Part shown: in pieces, positions 56,283 through 64,000 of the stretch
Position numbering within the stretch: position 1 is the first letter of the stretch
Layout: each line of letters starts with the position of its first letter
Assembly: GCF_009695585.1 (NCBI RefSeq)
Contig: NZ_VUNR01000005.1
Location: 107,251-171,250, forward strand
DNA length: 64,000 nucleotides
Source of the DNA: Anaerovibrio slackiae
GTDB lineage: Bacteria > Bacillota > Negativicutes > Selenomonadales > Selenomonadaceae
Reading direction: 5' to 3'
Position numbers and translations under genes: made by a program
Notes under the pieces: model-generated
The model's database searches: none
Seen by the model: the letters and a program-made list of their open reading frames with translations, nothing else
Told to the model about the DNA's origin: nothing

Positions 56283-56512
56283 GTTTATTACCGCAGGAGC
56301 AGGAGACAGTTATATCATGGAACAAGACAAGCAAATTCGCCACGATATACACTACTATCCCTGCTGACATGAGAAGATTATTGGAATCGCCTGACATCTA
56401 CAAGAAGGTCAAGGAATATAAGCAGGGCAACAGGGTGATAGGTATGGATTTTAAATGCGAGAAACGCTTTATCACCATGAGGCGCAAGGAAAGGGCGAAG
56501 AAAAATGGATGA
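56279..56512 (+). CDS. conserved small phage protein
   Basis: 77 residues, starting MSLLPQEQETVISWNKTSKF, then YTTIPADMRRLLE and a basic C-terminus (KRFITMRRKERAKKNG). Similar proteins (E-x-x-I-x-W-x-x-x-x-x-x-A-x-I-Y-T) occur in many phages without known function. Overlaps both neighbours. Confidence 0.6.
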   Translation: MSLLPQEQETVISWNKTSKFATIYTTIPADMRRLLESPDIYKKVKEYKQGNRVIGMDFKCEKRFITMRRKERAKKNG

Positions 56513-56696
56513 GGCATATTTTAGGGTTGAGACCGCGGAAGACAATCATGTAAGGATTTCAGCGAAGGGCAGTGATGAACAGATTATCCAGTTGCTTATT
56601 GATGGTATCTGTGCATTTGCAGCGAAATCCCAGAGCAACCTGACAGCCAAGGAAATCGTCAGGATAATCAACGAAGAATTGCAGGACTGGGAATGA
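56505..56696 (+). CDS. small hypothetical protein
   Basis: 63 residues, helical C-terminus (LTAKEIVRIINEELQDWE). Overlaps the preceding gene by eight bases and the following small gene by ATGA. No TAG. Function unknown. Confidence 0.55.
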   Translation: MDEAYFRVETAEDNHVRISAKGSDEQIIQLLIDGICAFAAKSQSNLTAKEIVRIINEELQDWE

Positions 56697-56806
56697 CATT
56701 CGTGCGCCCATGTGACCACATGGAAGATGTGAAGACAATGTGCAAGTGGTATTCACGAAATCGGGGGTATCCTTTGGTGGCAGAAAATTCTGCCGCGAAA
56801 ATTTAG
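56693..56806 (+). CDS. very small gene ending in TAG
   Basis: 37 residues (MTFVRPCDHMEDVKTMCKWY...). ATGA overlap with the previous gene and termination at TAG 56804-56806, immediately followed by AAAGGA and the Rha gene start. Decoding TAG would push the frame deep into the Rha gene, so TAG is very likely a stop here. Confidence 0.5.
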   Translation: MTFVRPCDHMEDVKTMCKWYSRNRGYPLVAENSAAKI

Positions 56807-56822
56807 AAAGGAATGGTACTTA

Positions 56823-57560
56823 ATGGAAAACAGTATTGTAATTAGCGAGAACAATGGTGAGCTGGTGGTGTCCAGTAGACAGGTTGCGGAGAACTTTGGA
56901 AAAAGGCATGACCATGTTATACGAGACATCGAGAGTATAATTAGTCACACCCCAATTTTGGGGGCTGATACCAAGACTGAATTTTCAACTCTGACCTCTA
57001 TGTTCTATGAAACTACTTATAAGGCTGGCACAGGTAAGTCTTACAAAGAGTATCTCATGAACCGCGATGGATTCTCCTTGTTGGTCATGGGTTTTACCGG
57101 CAAGGAAGCGATGGCATGGAAAATCAAATATATCCAGGCTTTTAACGAGATGGAGAAGAAACTCAAGGAACCAGCTCCGCTTCAGAGAGAACAATTGGAA
57201 GTGGATTTGTATAATGCCAAGACCGCCCAGGCAAATCTCTGGTTGCTCATAGCTGGCAATACTAACAATGCCACTCACAAGGAAATCTGCAATGCTTATG
57301 CAGCAAATACCTTGGCAGGTCGTGAGGTCTTTGCTCTCCCCATGGTAGAACAGAAAACATATACTGCCACGGAGATAGGTAATATGCTTGGTATCTCAGC
57401 CAACAAGGTTGGCAAGATTGCCAATGAGCACTGCTTGAAGAATGATGAAAATGGCAAGTTCTTCTACGACAAGTCACGGTATAGCAATAAGACCGTGGAG
57501 TCGTTTAGATATTACTATTCAGCCGTAGATAAATTCCGTGATATTTTGAAGGGAGCATGA
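56823..57560 (+). CDS. Rha family regulatory protein
   Basis: 245 residues. N-terminal Rha domain (VSSRQVAENFGKRHDHVIRD; YLMNRDGFSLLVMGFTGKEA; MAWKIKYIQAFNEMEKKL) and a C-terminal region with a helix-turn-helix (TATEIGNMLGISANKVGKIA). Rha proteins modulate growth of phages in hosts such as IHF mutants and often act as regulators. It is a paralogue of the N-terminal half of the Rha-HNH fusion at 18033. ATG 56823 is preceded by AAAGGA. No TAG. Confidence 0.85.
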   Translation: MENSIVISENNGELVVSSRQVAENFGKRHDHVIRDIESIISHTPILGADTKTEFSTLTSMFYETTYKAGTGKSYKEYLMNRDGFSLLVMGFTGKEAMAWKIKYIQAFNEMEKKLKEPAPLQREQLEVDLYNAKTAQANLWLLIAGNTNNATHKEICNAYAANTLAGREVFALPMVEQKTYTATEIGNMLGISANKVGKIANEHCLKNDENGKFFYDKSRYSNKTVESFRYYYSAVDKFRDILKGA

Positions 57561-58474
57561 TTCAAATGGAAACAACTTTTTATCAGCATGTAGAGAGGCT
57601 TGGCAACGATGAGGTACAGGGTATCCTTGATGGCATGGTCTACCTGTTCACCAAGCTTGACGGAACAAACATTGGCATTCACAGCGAGAATGGTGAGGTC
57701 AAGGTAAACAGCCGTAAGCGTGCTATTGCTATTGGTTGTGATAACGCCGGTAGCTGTAAGTATGTAATGGACAATCCGAAGTTTGCTTCGTATCTCAAGG
57801 CGCATCCGCAGCACTACTTGTACGGAGAGTTCCTTGTACCGCATACAATCCGTAGCTACAGTGATGATGCATGGCGCAAGGTGTATATCTTTGATGTGGT
57901 TGATTACTCCGATGGCTACCCTCGCTACCTTACATACGAGGAGTATCAGCCGTTGCTTGAGGAATATGGCATCGAATATATTCCTCTCATTGCCAAGCTG
58001 GAGAATCCTACTGAGGCGCAGCTTTCCGAGTATCTCCAGCGGAGCAACTTCTTGCAGAGCGATGCCTCCATGCCAGGCGAGGGCATTGTCCTGAAGAACT
58101 ATGGCTTCCGCAACGAGTACGGCAGAACCACATGGGCAAAACTGGTGCGCACGGAGTTCAAGATGCAGAAGAAATGCAAGGTGTCCGCGGTCGATGTCGA
58201 GCATGGCATTGTTGACCAGTATCTTACCACAGCCTTCATCGAAAAAGAGCTGGCGAAGGTGCTGAATGACATTGGCACATGGAACAACAAGTACATTGGT
58301 CGTTGCCTGGGTACGGTATGGCATGAGCTTATCGTGGAGAATACCTGGGACATCGTGAAGAAATTCAAGAATCCGAAGATTGACTTTGGCGTACTGAATG
58401 TCCTTGCAAACGAGAAGATTAAGCAGGTTATGTCCAAGTTCTTCAAGGAACAGGGTATTACATTGCCGTTTTAA
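57557..58474 (+). CDS. RNA ligase (nucleotidyltransferase superfamily)
   Basis: 305 residues. Covalent nucleotidyltransferase motifs: I at Lys33 (FTKLDGTNIGIH), Ia-like NSRKR, III YLYGEFLVP, IV GEGIVLKN, V WAKLVR. This is the RNA ligase (Rnl2/RnlB-like) arrangement. Phage RNA ligases repair host- or phage-damaged tRNAs, so it may protect tRNAs, including the amber tRNA, from host anticodon nucleases; that link is inferred. ATG 57557 overlaps the Rha stop; an internal ATG at 57566 is possible. Confidence 0.85.
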   Translation: MIQMETTFYQHVERLGNDEVQGILDGMVYLFTKLDGTNIGIHSENGEVKVNSRKRAIAIGCDNAGSCKYVMDNPKFASYLKAHPQHYLYGEFLVPHTIRSYSDDAWRKVYIFDVVDYSDGYPRYLTYEEYQPLLEEYGIEYIPLIAKLENPTEAQLSEYLQRSNFLQSDASMPGEGIVLKNYGFRNEYGRTTWAKLVRTEFKMQKKCKVSAVDVEHGIVDQYLTTAFIEKELAKVLNDIGTWNNKYIGRCLGTVWHELIVENTWDIVKKFKNPKIDFGVLNVLANEKIKQVMSKFFKEQGITLPF

Positions 58475-58481
58475 AGGCTGA

Positions 58482-58544
58482 TTTTGGCACCGTTAAATTC
58501 GAGGGTAATATGATTGTACCTAAATGGATTTAATGGTGCCAAAA
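58482..58544. repeat. long inverted repeat (intergenic)
   Basis: TTTTGGCACC (58482-58491) and GGTGCCAAAA (58535-58544) are perfect complements; adjacent TTAAAT and ATTTAA extend the stem, and GGTA/TACC pair inside. It can form a stem of about 16 pairs. No U tract follows, so it may be a regulatory or processing structure rather than a terminator. Confidence 0.65.
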
Positions 58545-58567
58545 ATAGGGAATAAGAGGTGGTTTTT

Positions 58568-58723
58568 ATGGTAATAAATGCACTCAGAGTAGTAATGATT
58601 TCGTTATTAGTCATTGGGATATATCTGCTTTTCCAAGGTGACTTCAATGCTGCGGAGCATAGCCTGATAATCTCGGTGCTTGCTTCATTGCAGATTCAGA
58701 TAAGAGAGGGTGATTTGAAATGA
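58568..58723 (+). CDS. small membrane protein
   Basis: 51 residues with an N-terminal hydrophobic segment (LRVVMISLLVIGIYLLF) and a second hydrophobic stretch. GAGGTGG precedes ATG 58568; overlaps the next gene by four bases. Function unknown. Confidence 0.55.
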   Translation: MVINALRVVMISLLVIGIYLLFQGDFNAAEHSLIISVLASLQIQIREGDLK

Positions 58724-58899
58724 TAAAAATGGTGAGAGAGGGGTTCCTGGCCATTGGTGCATTCACAGGTGTTTCCGCGTTGCTCACGGTACTTAATGTA
58801 GCCGATAAAAAGACATGGTTTGTTTTGCCACTTGTATTCATGGCTTACTTTTGCTTTAGGGTTTATGTGGTTTTGGGAGGTAGTAATGTTGAGAAATGA
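58720..58899 (+). CDS. small membrane protein
   Basis: 59 residues with two hydrophobic segments (FLAIGAFTGVSALLTVLNV and FVLPLVFMAYFCFRVYVVL). Overlaps the previous gene by four bases and the HAD gene by 14, and it carries the latter's GGGAGG. The pair with the preceding gene suggests a two-component membrane function. Confidence 0.55.
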   Translation: MIKMVREGFLAIGAFTGVSALLTVLNVADKKTWFVLPLVFMAYFCFRVYVVLGGSNVEK

Positions 58900-59269
58900 T
58901 TTCAAAAGATTAAGTGAAGGCAAGGAGTTCATTATTGCTACGGACTTTGATGATACTCTCGTTCGTGCAAAGGAGTTCCCTGGGTTTTCCGGCAGAACGT
59001 TCTGGTTCTATGTACTCAGGTATATCCAGAGGAAGTATAGTAACGTGAGGGTAATCCTGTTCACATGCAGGGAAGGCAAGTATCTCGATGATGCCGTGAA
59101 CTTCTGCAGGAAGCACAGTCTTACCTTCGATGCCGTGAACGAGGATATTCCAAGCTCCATCGAATGGAAGGGAAAATCCAGGAAGCCATTTGCTCATATC
59201 TATGTGGACGATAGAAATGCAGGGATAGGCGAGGCAGTAAAGAAAATTTGCAGGGAAGCGAGGGAGTAA
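58886..59269 (+). CDS. HAD-superfamily phosphatase
   Basis: 127 residues. HAD motif I TDFDDTLV, motif II region VILFTCREGKY, motif III/IV region FAHIYVDDRNAG. Small phage HAD enzymes act on nucleotides, polynucleotide ends or sugar phosphates; together with the RNA ligase upstream, a 3'-phosphatase in RNA repair is attractive but inferred. ATG 58886 with GGGAGG upstream is chosen; a longer frame-open extension lacks a site. Confidence 0.7.
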   Translation: MLRNDFKRLSEGKEFIIATDFDDTLVRAKEFPGFSGRTFWFYVLRYIQRKYSNVRVILFTCREGKYLDDAVNFCRKHSLTFDAVNEDIPSSIEWKGKSRKPFAHIYVDDRNAGIGEAVKKICREARE

Positions 59270-59270
59270 C

Positions 59271-62200
59271 ATGTACATCTCATTACATAATCACAGTCAT
59301 TATTCTACGCTCGATGGGTATCAGACGGTACCTGAGATGGTCACGAGAGCAAAGGAGCTGGGCTACACAGCCCTCTCCCTGACCGACCATGGAACCATGC
59401 GTGGCATCGTGGACTTTTATGAGGAATGTAATAGGCAGGAAATCAAGCCTATCCTTGGGTGCGAGTTTTATTTCTGCGAGACCCCTGAGATAAAGGACAG
59501 GGCATTGACTCACCATCTTGTCCTGCTAGCCATGGATGATACAGGGTATCACAATTTAAAGCTCCTGGATTCCGAGGCATACAAGGAAGAAAATTATTTC
59601 TTCACTATGCGCCTTGGACTGGATGAATTACGCAGACATTCCGAGGGCATCATCTGTCTAACTGCTTGCATGGCTGGTGTACTGAATACCAATAGAGCCG
59701 ACTGGTGGATGCAGGAACTGCATGGCATCTTTGGTGACAGGCTGTACGCAGAGATACAGCCACTGAATATTCCTGAGCAGCAGGAGTATAACAGGAAAGT
59801 TATTGAGCTTGCCAGGAAATATAATGTACCTCTTGTAGTGACCACGGATGCGCATTATGCAACCCCTGCTGACCAGCCATATCATACGTTATGGAATGAG
59901 ATACGCGGATTTTCCTACCATGACAATGAGAATTACCTGTGGTCTGAGCAGGAGATTCGTGATACCGCATGGATTCCAGAGGAGGTAAAGGATGAAGCTA
60001 TCAAAAATACTGAATACATTGCTAGCTTATGCAATGCTACCATTACTATGGGTGGCAACCATTATCCTTCGTATCCTACGGATAACCCCAGCGAGGAAAT
60101 AAGGAATATCTGTAGAAAGGCATGGAAGGACAAGGTGCCAAAGGGAAGGTACAAGGAATACGGCGAGAGGTTCAACGCTGAAATGGTTGACCTGGAGAAA
60201 GCAGGATACCTCAATTACCTACTGGTAATATGGGATATGCTCAGATGGTGCATGGAAAATAATATACCCACGGGGGTAGGCAGGGGAAGCTGCTCTGGAA
60301 GCCTAGTTGGTTATTTGCTTGGTATTCATGAGATAGACCCGTTGGTTCATGGGACAGAGTTCTTCAGATTTTGCAATCCATTCAGAATTACTCCTTGTGA
60401 CATAGACAGTGATGTGTCTACAGTGGGCAGAGGGAGAATAATAGATTATGTGAAGCAAAAGTATGGCAATATTTGCAAAGTCATGACCATCGGCTATACA
60501 AAGAATCCTGAAAAGAACGATGTTGGCAAGGCATCCATTCAGAGGGCAGGGAAGGCATTGAAGCTAGAGGCTCAAGCATTAAGGTCGCTGGTTAAGCGTG
60601 TGACCGGAAGTCTCGAAGAAATTCTTGAGTGCCCTGAATTTGACAAGGCTACCCTTGAAAGACTCTATGATGTGGCAAAGCATTTCTGTTATCGTCTTGA
60701 CAAAACAGGATGCCTGGCCCCTCATGAATTAGTCAATACTTCCACGGGGATGCGTATGATAAAAGACATTAAGGTTGGTGACTATGTTCTGACCGAAGAT
60801 GGCTCTTATCGAAAAGTATACAATGTTATTCCAACCATTAGTTCTACCGAGAATATTATAAGGTTTAAAACTATATCCAATAAAAGTGGTATAGATTTTA
60901 CAGCCAATCATGTAATGAAAGTGATTGATAGAAAGGTTATTGATGGTGTTGCTAATACTCGAGGTAGAATGTATACAGACTTAGATTCGGAATATAAATC
61001 GTATGAAATCGAAGCAAGAGATGTAGACATTAATAAGCATATGTTTTATATTCCCCTCGAAAAGAATAACTGTGACTATAAGGTTATACATCATGGCATA
61101 TCAGGGTACAATTGTTCAATTAAAATAAAAGATGACATTGTGGTTGACGAAGATATGGCATGGTTGCTTGGGGCCTTTATAGCGGAGGGTTCAACAAGTA
61201 AATATGGTCATGCAGTAATATTTACATATAACGATGACGAGTCGGGATTCATAAATAAGACACTGCGAATTATGAAAGAAAAATTTGGTATAGATGGAAA
61301 ATTACGACATAGTAACCATGGGCATTCTATAGATGTAACATATAGTTCTAAAATGCTTGCAACATGGATTAAGAGGAATATAGGACATGGTTGTTATAAT
61401 GTTAATATTCCACAATATATATGCGATTCAAATGATAGCGTTAAATTATCCTTTATTCGGGGCATATACGATGGAGAAGGACAGAAAACGCAACGAAAAA
61501 ATGGAGGTCAGCGTTGTCAAATTGAAATGCATAATCGCCAGGTAATTTCATGGATATATAATACGTTATTACGTATGGGATTACGCTGTTCATACAGGGA
61601 ACAGCCAAGAAAGTCTGGTACCATTAGCTGGATATTGGGCTTATCGAATAACGCATGCTTTGCCATTTATGGTGAACCTCTTACGTCTAAAGATACATAT
61701 AAATATCAAATGGCTATTGTTACGATAGATGGGAGAAAATGCATGGCATTTAAAATTACAGAAAAAGATGAATTCAGAAACATATATCATACTGTTTATG
61801 ATATATCTGTTGAAGGAAATCATACCTTTGCATGTAATGGATTTATTGTACATAACTGTCATGCCAGTGCTATCCTGGTAACGCCGGACGCGATTGAAAA
61901 CTATACTCCATTGGAGGGAATGTATTCCAACGACACATCCACGGGTGAGCGCACATATATCCGAGCAGCAGCGTATACATTCCATCAATTGGAAGCGATG
62001 GGATGCATGAAGCTTGATATACTCGGACTGTCTACATTGGACATTATAAATGATTGCTTAAAAAACATAGGCAAGACAAGGGCAGATATTCCAATGAACG
62101 ACAAGAAAACTTTTGACACATATGCACAGGGCAACCTTGATGGCGTGTTTCAGATGGAGTCCAGCGGTATGCAGAGGGTAGCCAAGGAGCTTCATGTGTC

Positions 62201-63407
62201 CAACTTTAACGATGTTGCAGCATTGGTGGCACTGTTCCGTCCTGGCCCTATTGATTCAGGCATGCTCCAGCAGTACATAGATGCCAAGAATGGCGCGGAA
62301 GTACATTATACCTGTGATGCCATGAAAAAGATTGCAGGGAATACATTTAATGTACTGGTATACCAGGAACAGATAATGAAGATAGCCATGGAGATGGCTG
62401 GTTATAACCTTGGGCAAGCAGATGCTTTGCGTAAGATTATCGGTCGCAAGGAAGTTATGAAGATTAACCAGGCGGTCAAGGAGTTCGTGGAGGCTTGCGT
62501 AGCGAATGGATACGAGGAGTCCGTTGCTCAGTCCGTGGGAGAACAGATAAGAGCCGCTGGCAACTATTGTTTCAACAAAGCTCATGCATGTTCTTACGCT
62601 CTCCTGTCATACATGACCGCGTACCTGAAGACCCATTATCCTGTGGAGTACATGTGTGCAGTGATAAATTCCAAGGGCAAGCAGGAGGATATTATAAAGT
62701 ACCTTCCTGAACTCAAGAGGCTCAACATAGAAATCCTGGAGCCAAGCTATAAAGTTGGCAACATGGAGTGGCAGGTGGAAGGCAGGAATATCCGCATGGG
62801 ACTTGGCTACATCAAGGGCGTAGGGAAGAACATCGTTCTCGGATGTAAGTCATGGAAAGAGTTCGTTGACAAGAATACGAAGACCGTTGGCATGGCACTG
62901 ATAAAAGCAGGAGCCATGGACTCCATCGGGAAATCCCGTGCATGGATGATTGCAAATTTCGAGGATGATTCCAAGAAGCTCCAGCGAGTCAGGCAATGCG
63001 ATGAGCGTATAGAACATTATAGCCAGCTCGGAGACACCAAAAGGGTTGAGCAGTGGCAACAGAAGAAAAGCGAAGTGCAGCTGAGTATCAACGCTGAAAA
63101 GGAATACGATGAAGCCAAGGGGGAAATGGAAGTGCTTGGCATGTCATTCCATAAGTTGCCAAAGATACTCGTGGGCATCGCTGATTCCGTGCAGGAGTTC
63201 CATGATAAGAAAGGAAACACCATGGCGAGAATAGTTTTCAAGACGGATTACGGTGAATTCAAGGGAGTGGTCTTTGCCAGCAAGTGGAAAAAGAAGACCG
63301 CATGGGAACGCGGAAGAGGCAACGTACCTGGGATAACCGTGGAGCAGGGAAAGAAATACGAATTCATTATAGATAACGGTGTGATAATGGATGCCAAATG
63401 TTGCTAA
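59271..63407 (+). CDS. dnaE: DNA polymerase III alpha subunit (DnaE type) with intein
   Basis: 1378 codons, 996 residues after removal of a 382-residue intein. N-terminal PHP domain (HNHSHYSTLDG, LSLTDHGTMRG), polymerase palm motif with carboxylates (ITPCDIDSDV), fingers/thumb (GVGRGSC, DGVFQMESSGM, ALFRPGPIDSGM, YQEQIMKIAMEMAGYN) and a C-terminal helix-hairpin region (YIKGVGKNI). No TAG. It provides phage-encoded replicative polymerase. It starts two bases after the HAD gene stop. Confidence 0.92.
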   Translation: MYISLHNHSHYSTLDGYQTVPEMVTRAKELGYTALSLTDHGTMRGIVDFYEECNRQEIKPILGCEFYFCETPEIKDRALTHHLVLLAMDDTGYHNLKLLDSEAYKEENYFFTMRLGLDELRRHSEGIICLTACMAGVLNTNRADWWMQELHGIFGDRLYAEIQPLNIPEQQEYNRKVIELARKYNVPLVVTTDAHYATPADQPYHTLWNEIRGFSYHDNENYLWSEQEIRDTAWIPEEVKDEAIKNTEYIASLCNATITMGGNHYPSYPTDNPSEEIRNICRKAWKDKVPKGRYKEYGERFNAEMVDLEKAGYLNYLLVIWDMLRWCMENNIPTGVGRGSCSGSLVGYLLGIHEIDPLVHGTEFFRFCNPFRITPCDIDSDVSTVGRGRIIDYVKQKYGNICKVMTIGYTKNPEKNDVGKASIQRAGKALKLEAQALRSLVKRVTGSLEEILECPEFDKATLERLYDVAKHFCYRLDKTGCLAPHELVNTSTGMRMIKDIKVGDYVLTEDGSYRKVYNVIPTISSTENIIRFKTISNKSGIDFTANHVMKVIDRKVIDGVANTRGRMYTDLDSEYKSYEIEARDVDINKHMFYIPLEKNNCDYKVIHHGISGYNCSIKIKDDIVVDEDMAWLLGAFIAEGSTSKYGHAVIFTYNDDESGFINKTLRIMKEKFGIDGKLRHSNHGHSIDVTYSSKMLATWIKRNIGHGCYNVNIPQYICDSNDSVKLSFIRGIYDGEGQKTQRKNGGQRCQIEMHNRQVISWIYNTLLRMGLRCSYREQPRKSGTISWILGLSNNACFAIYGEPLTSKDTYKYQMAIVTIDGRKCMAFKITEKDEFRNIYHTVYDISVEGNHTFACNGFIVHNCHASAILVTPDAIENYTPLEGMYSNDTSTGERTYIRAAAYTFHQLEAMGCMKLDILGLSTLDIINDCLKNIGKTRADIPMNDKKTFDTYAQGNLDGVFQMESSGMQRVAKELHVSNFNDVAALVALFRPGPIDSGMLQQYIDAKNGAEVHYTCDAMKKIAGNTFNVLVYQEQIMKIAMEMAGYNLGQADALRKIIGRKEVMKINQAVKEFVEACVANGYEESVAQSVGEQIRAAGNYCFNKAHACSYALLSYMTAYLKTHYPVEYMCAVINSKGKQEDIIKYLPELKRLNIEILEPSYKVGNMEWQVEGRNIRMGLGYIKGVGKNIVLGCKSWKEFVDKNTKTVGMALIKAGAMDSIGKSRAWMIANFEDDSKKLQRVRQCDERIEHYSQLGDTKRVEQWQQKKSEVQLSINAEKEYDEAKGEMEVLGMSFHKLPKILVGIADSVQEFHDKKGNTMARIVFKTDYGEFKGVVFASKWKKKTAWERGRGNVPGITVEQGKKYEFIIDNGVIMDAKCC
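60711..61856 (+). other. LAGLIDADG intein in DnaE
   Basis: Residues 481-862. N-extein ends DKTG; the intein begins at Cys481 (CLAPHELV), has the Hint TxxH block TANHVM, two homing endonuclease motifs (WLLGAFIAEGS and FIRGIYDGEGQ) and ends FACNGFIVHN before Cys863 of the C-extein (CHASAILV). The insertion interrupts the TGCHASA segment of the polymerase active region. The coding sequence is visibly more AT-rich than the flanking dnaE, consistent with horizontal arrival. Confidence 0.92.
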
Positions 63408-64000
63408 TGTACTGCTAACAAAATAGCCGTGAAAACCCATGAATACTGGGGAGTTGTTTTCACTCAGTGAACACTCAACTGAAAACTCGGCTGAATGTTC
63501 AGTTTTTGAATATTCATTTTCTGAAAACAAAACAGGTTCAAGATTGTGATTTTCCGGGACTTTTGGCTGTGATTTTGCCTGCGAGTTTTCACTATCTGAA
63601 CATTCAGTTATTGAACGTTCAGATAGTGAATATTCATTTATTGAATGTTCACTGGCTGAATGTTCATTATTTGAATGTTCACTTATTGAATGTTCATTAT
63701 TTGAATGTTCACTTATTGAATGTTCATTATTTGAATGTTCACTTATTGAATGTTCACTGACTGAATGTTCATTAGGTGAAAAGCTGGCAGCTGCATTGCC
63801 GGGCAGGGGCAGCAGGCGGTATTCGGTCTGGCTGCGGTTGCCGTTCTGTGCCGGGCGGTAGTCAATATACCCCAGTTCCTTCAGGAGGCGGCGCATGTTG
63901 TACACGGTGTTGGGGCTGCCTACGTTGGCAAAAACCATCAGCTGCTGGATGGTGAATTTCAGCCATTCCTGCCGCCAGCAGGTACGGTTGAAGCTTTTGA
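63144..64000 (-). CDS. replication initiator-like HTH protein, 5' end beyond window
   Basis: Open from the window edge to TGA at 63144 (about 285 codons). The N-terminal part seen is a winged helix: LMVFANVGSPNTVYNMRRLL then KELGYIDYRPAQNGN, as in replisome organiser/initiator proteins of phages and plasmids. The middle is a pentapeptide repeat EHSxx encoded by the 15-bp iterons. The last 88 codons run antisense through the dnaE 3' end, so the true C-terminus is doubtful. Codons near 63780-64000 are much more GC-rich than the phage. Confidence 0.5.
   Translation of the reverse strand, partial: KSFNRTCWRQEWLKFTIQQLMVFANVGSPNTVYNMRRLLKELGYIDYRPAQNGNRSQTEYRLLPLPGNAAASFSPNEHSVSEHSISEHSNNEHSISEHSNNEHSISEHSNNEHSASEHSINEYSLSERSITECSDSENSQAKSQPKVPENHNLEPVLFSENEYSKTEHSAEFSVECSLSENNSPVFMGFHGYFVSSTLATFGIHYHTVIYNEFVFLSLLHGYPRYVASSAFPCGLLFPLAGKDHSLEFTVIRLENYSRHGVSFLIMELLHGISDAHEYLWQLME
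63597..63771. repeat. 15-bp iteron array, twelve copies of TGAANNTTCA
   Basis: Twelve TGAANNTTCA palindromes start every 15 bases from 63597 to 63762, with two further copies at 63492 and 63507. The array lies inside the coding sequence of the initiator-like gene, as the iterons of phage lambda lie inside gene O, so it is a candidate replication origin. Confidence 0.75.

Noticed and set aside
63144..63460. C-terminal extension of the initiator-like frame antisense to dnaE
   Set aside because: The dnaE frame there has clear polymerase homology; an 88-codon antisense overlap is probably chance, so that end of the entry is doubtful.
63597..63771. CRISPR array
   Set aside because: Units are 15 bp without unique spacers, are coding in frame, and are palindromic iterons.

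Overview
This window looks like 64 kb of a tailed double-stranded DNA phage genome (Caudoviricetes, siphovirus type: terminase, portal, capsid, tail tube and a very long tape measure, but no sheath or baseplate set). Strong GGAGG-type ribosome binding sites, DnaE/RadC/Rha/BRO-type genes and sigma70-like promoters suggest a host in the Bacillota, probably in a gut community. The integrase and antirepressors suggest it is temperate. No host gene is seen, except possibly a differently composed segment at the extreme right end.

The central observation is genetic recoding. Between 18.0 and 51.1 kb, 20 late genes (terminase, tail, tail fibre, diversity-generating retroelement, lysis) are interrupted by 40 in-frame TAG codons and never end in TAG. 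The leftward genes (0.7-14.7 kb) and the rightward genes after 52 kb contain no in-frame TAG, and about five of them end in TAG. A tRNA gene with a CUA anticodon sits at 17.27-17.35 kb. Its long variable arm, D arm and G73 are those of tRNA-Ser, and several TAG sites fall where serine is the expected residue. I therefore read TAG as serine in the late genes, not as glutamine (the usual phage code 15). Late genes below are annotated across TAG.

Layout. 0-0.7 kb: a sigma-like regulator and a promoter/terminator-bounded small RNA with two tandem pseudoknot-like units. 0.7-14.7 kb, minus strand: about 27 tightly packed early genes, including integrase, DUF932, a GP88-like protein, RadC, a zinc peptidase and several paralogous small proteins. 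14.7-16.0 kb: non-coding, holding the first copy of a large structured RNA. 16.0-28.5 kb: small terminase, amber tRNA, tRNA-Lys, Rha-HNH fusion, large terminase, portal, protease/scaffold, capsid, connectors, tail tube, a small RNA unit, an exported YfiM-like protein and tail chaperones joined by a -1 frameshift. 28.5-38.7 kb: one 3380-residue tape measure. 39.2-40.0 kb: second copy of the large RNA, with its own promoter and terminator. 40.0-47.4 kb: tail tip and fibre genes. 47.4-50.5 kb: a complete diversity-generating retroelement. 50.5-52.1 kb: holin candidate, amidase and a membrane-anchored protein. 52.2-59.3 kb: antirepressors, many small genes, Rha, RNA ligase and a HAD phosphatase. 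59.3-63.4 kb: DnaE-type polymerase with a LAGLIDADG intein. 63.1-64.0 kb: part of a minus-strand replication-initiator-like gene carrying a 15-bp iteron array.

Working model (inference): early genes are made with the host code. As the phage serine amber tRNA accumulates, terminase, tail, retroelement and lysis genes become translatable, so recoding may act as a timing switch. Early genes that end in TAG would then acquire C-terminal extensions.
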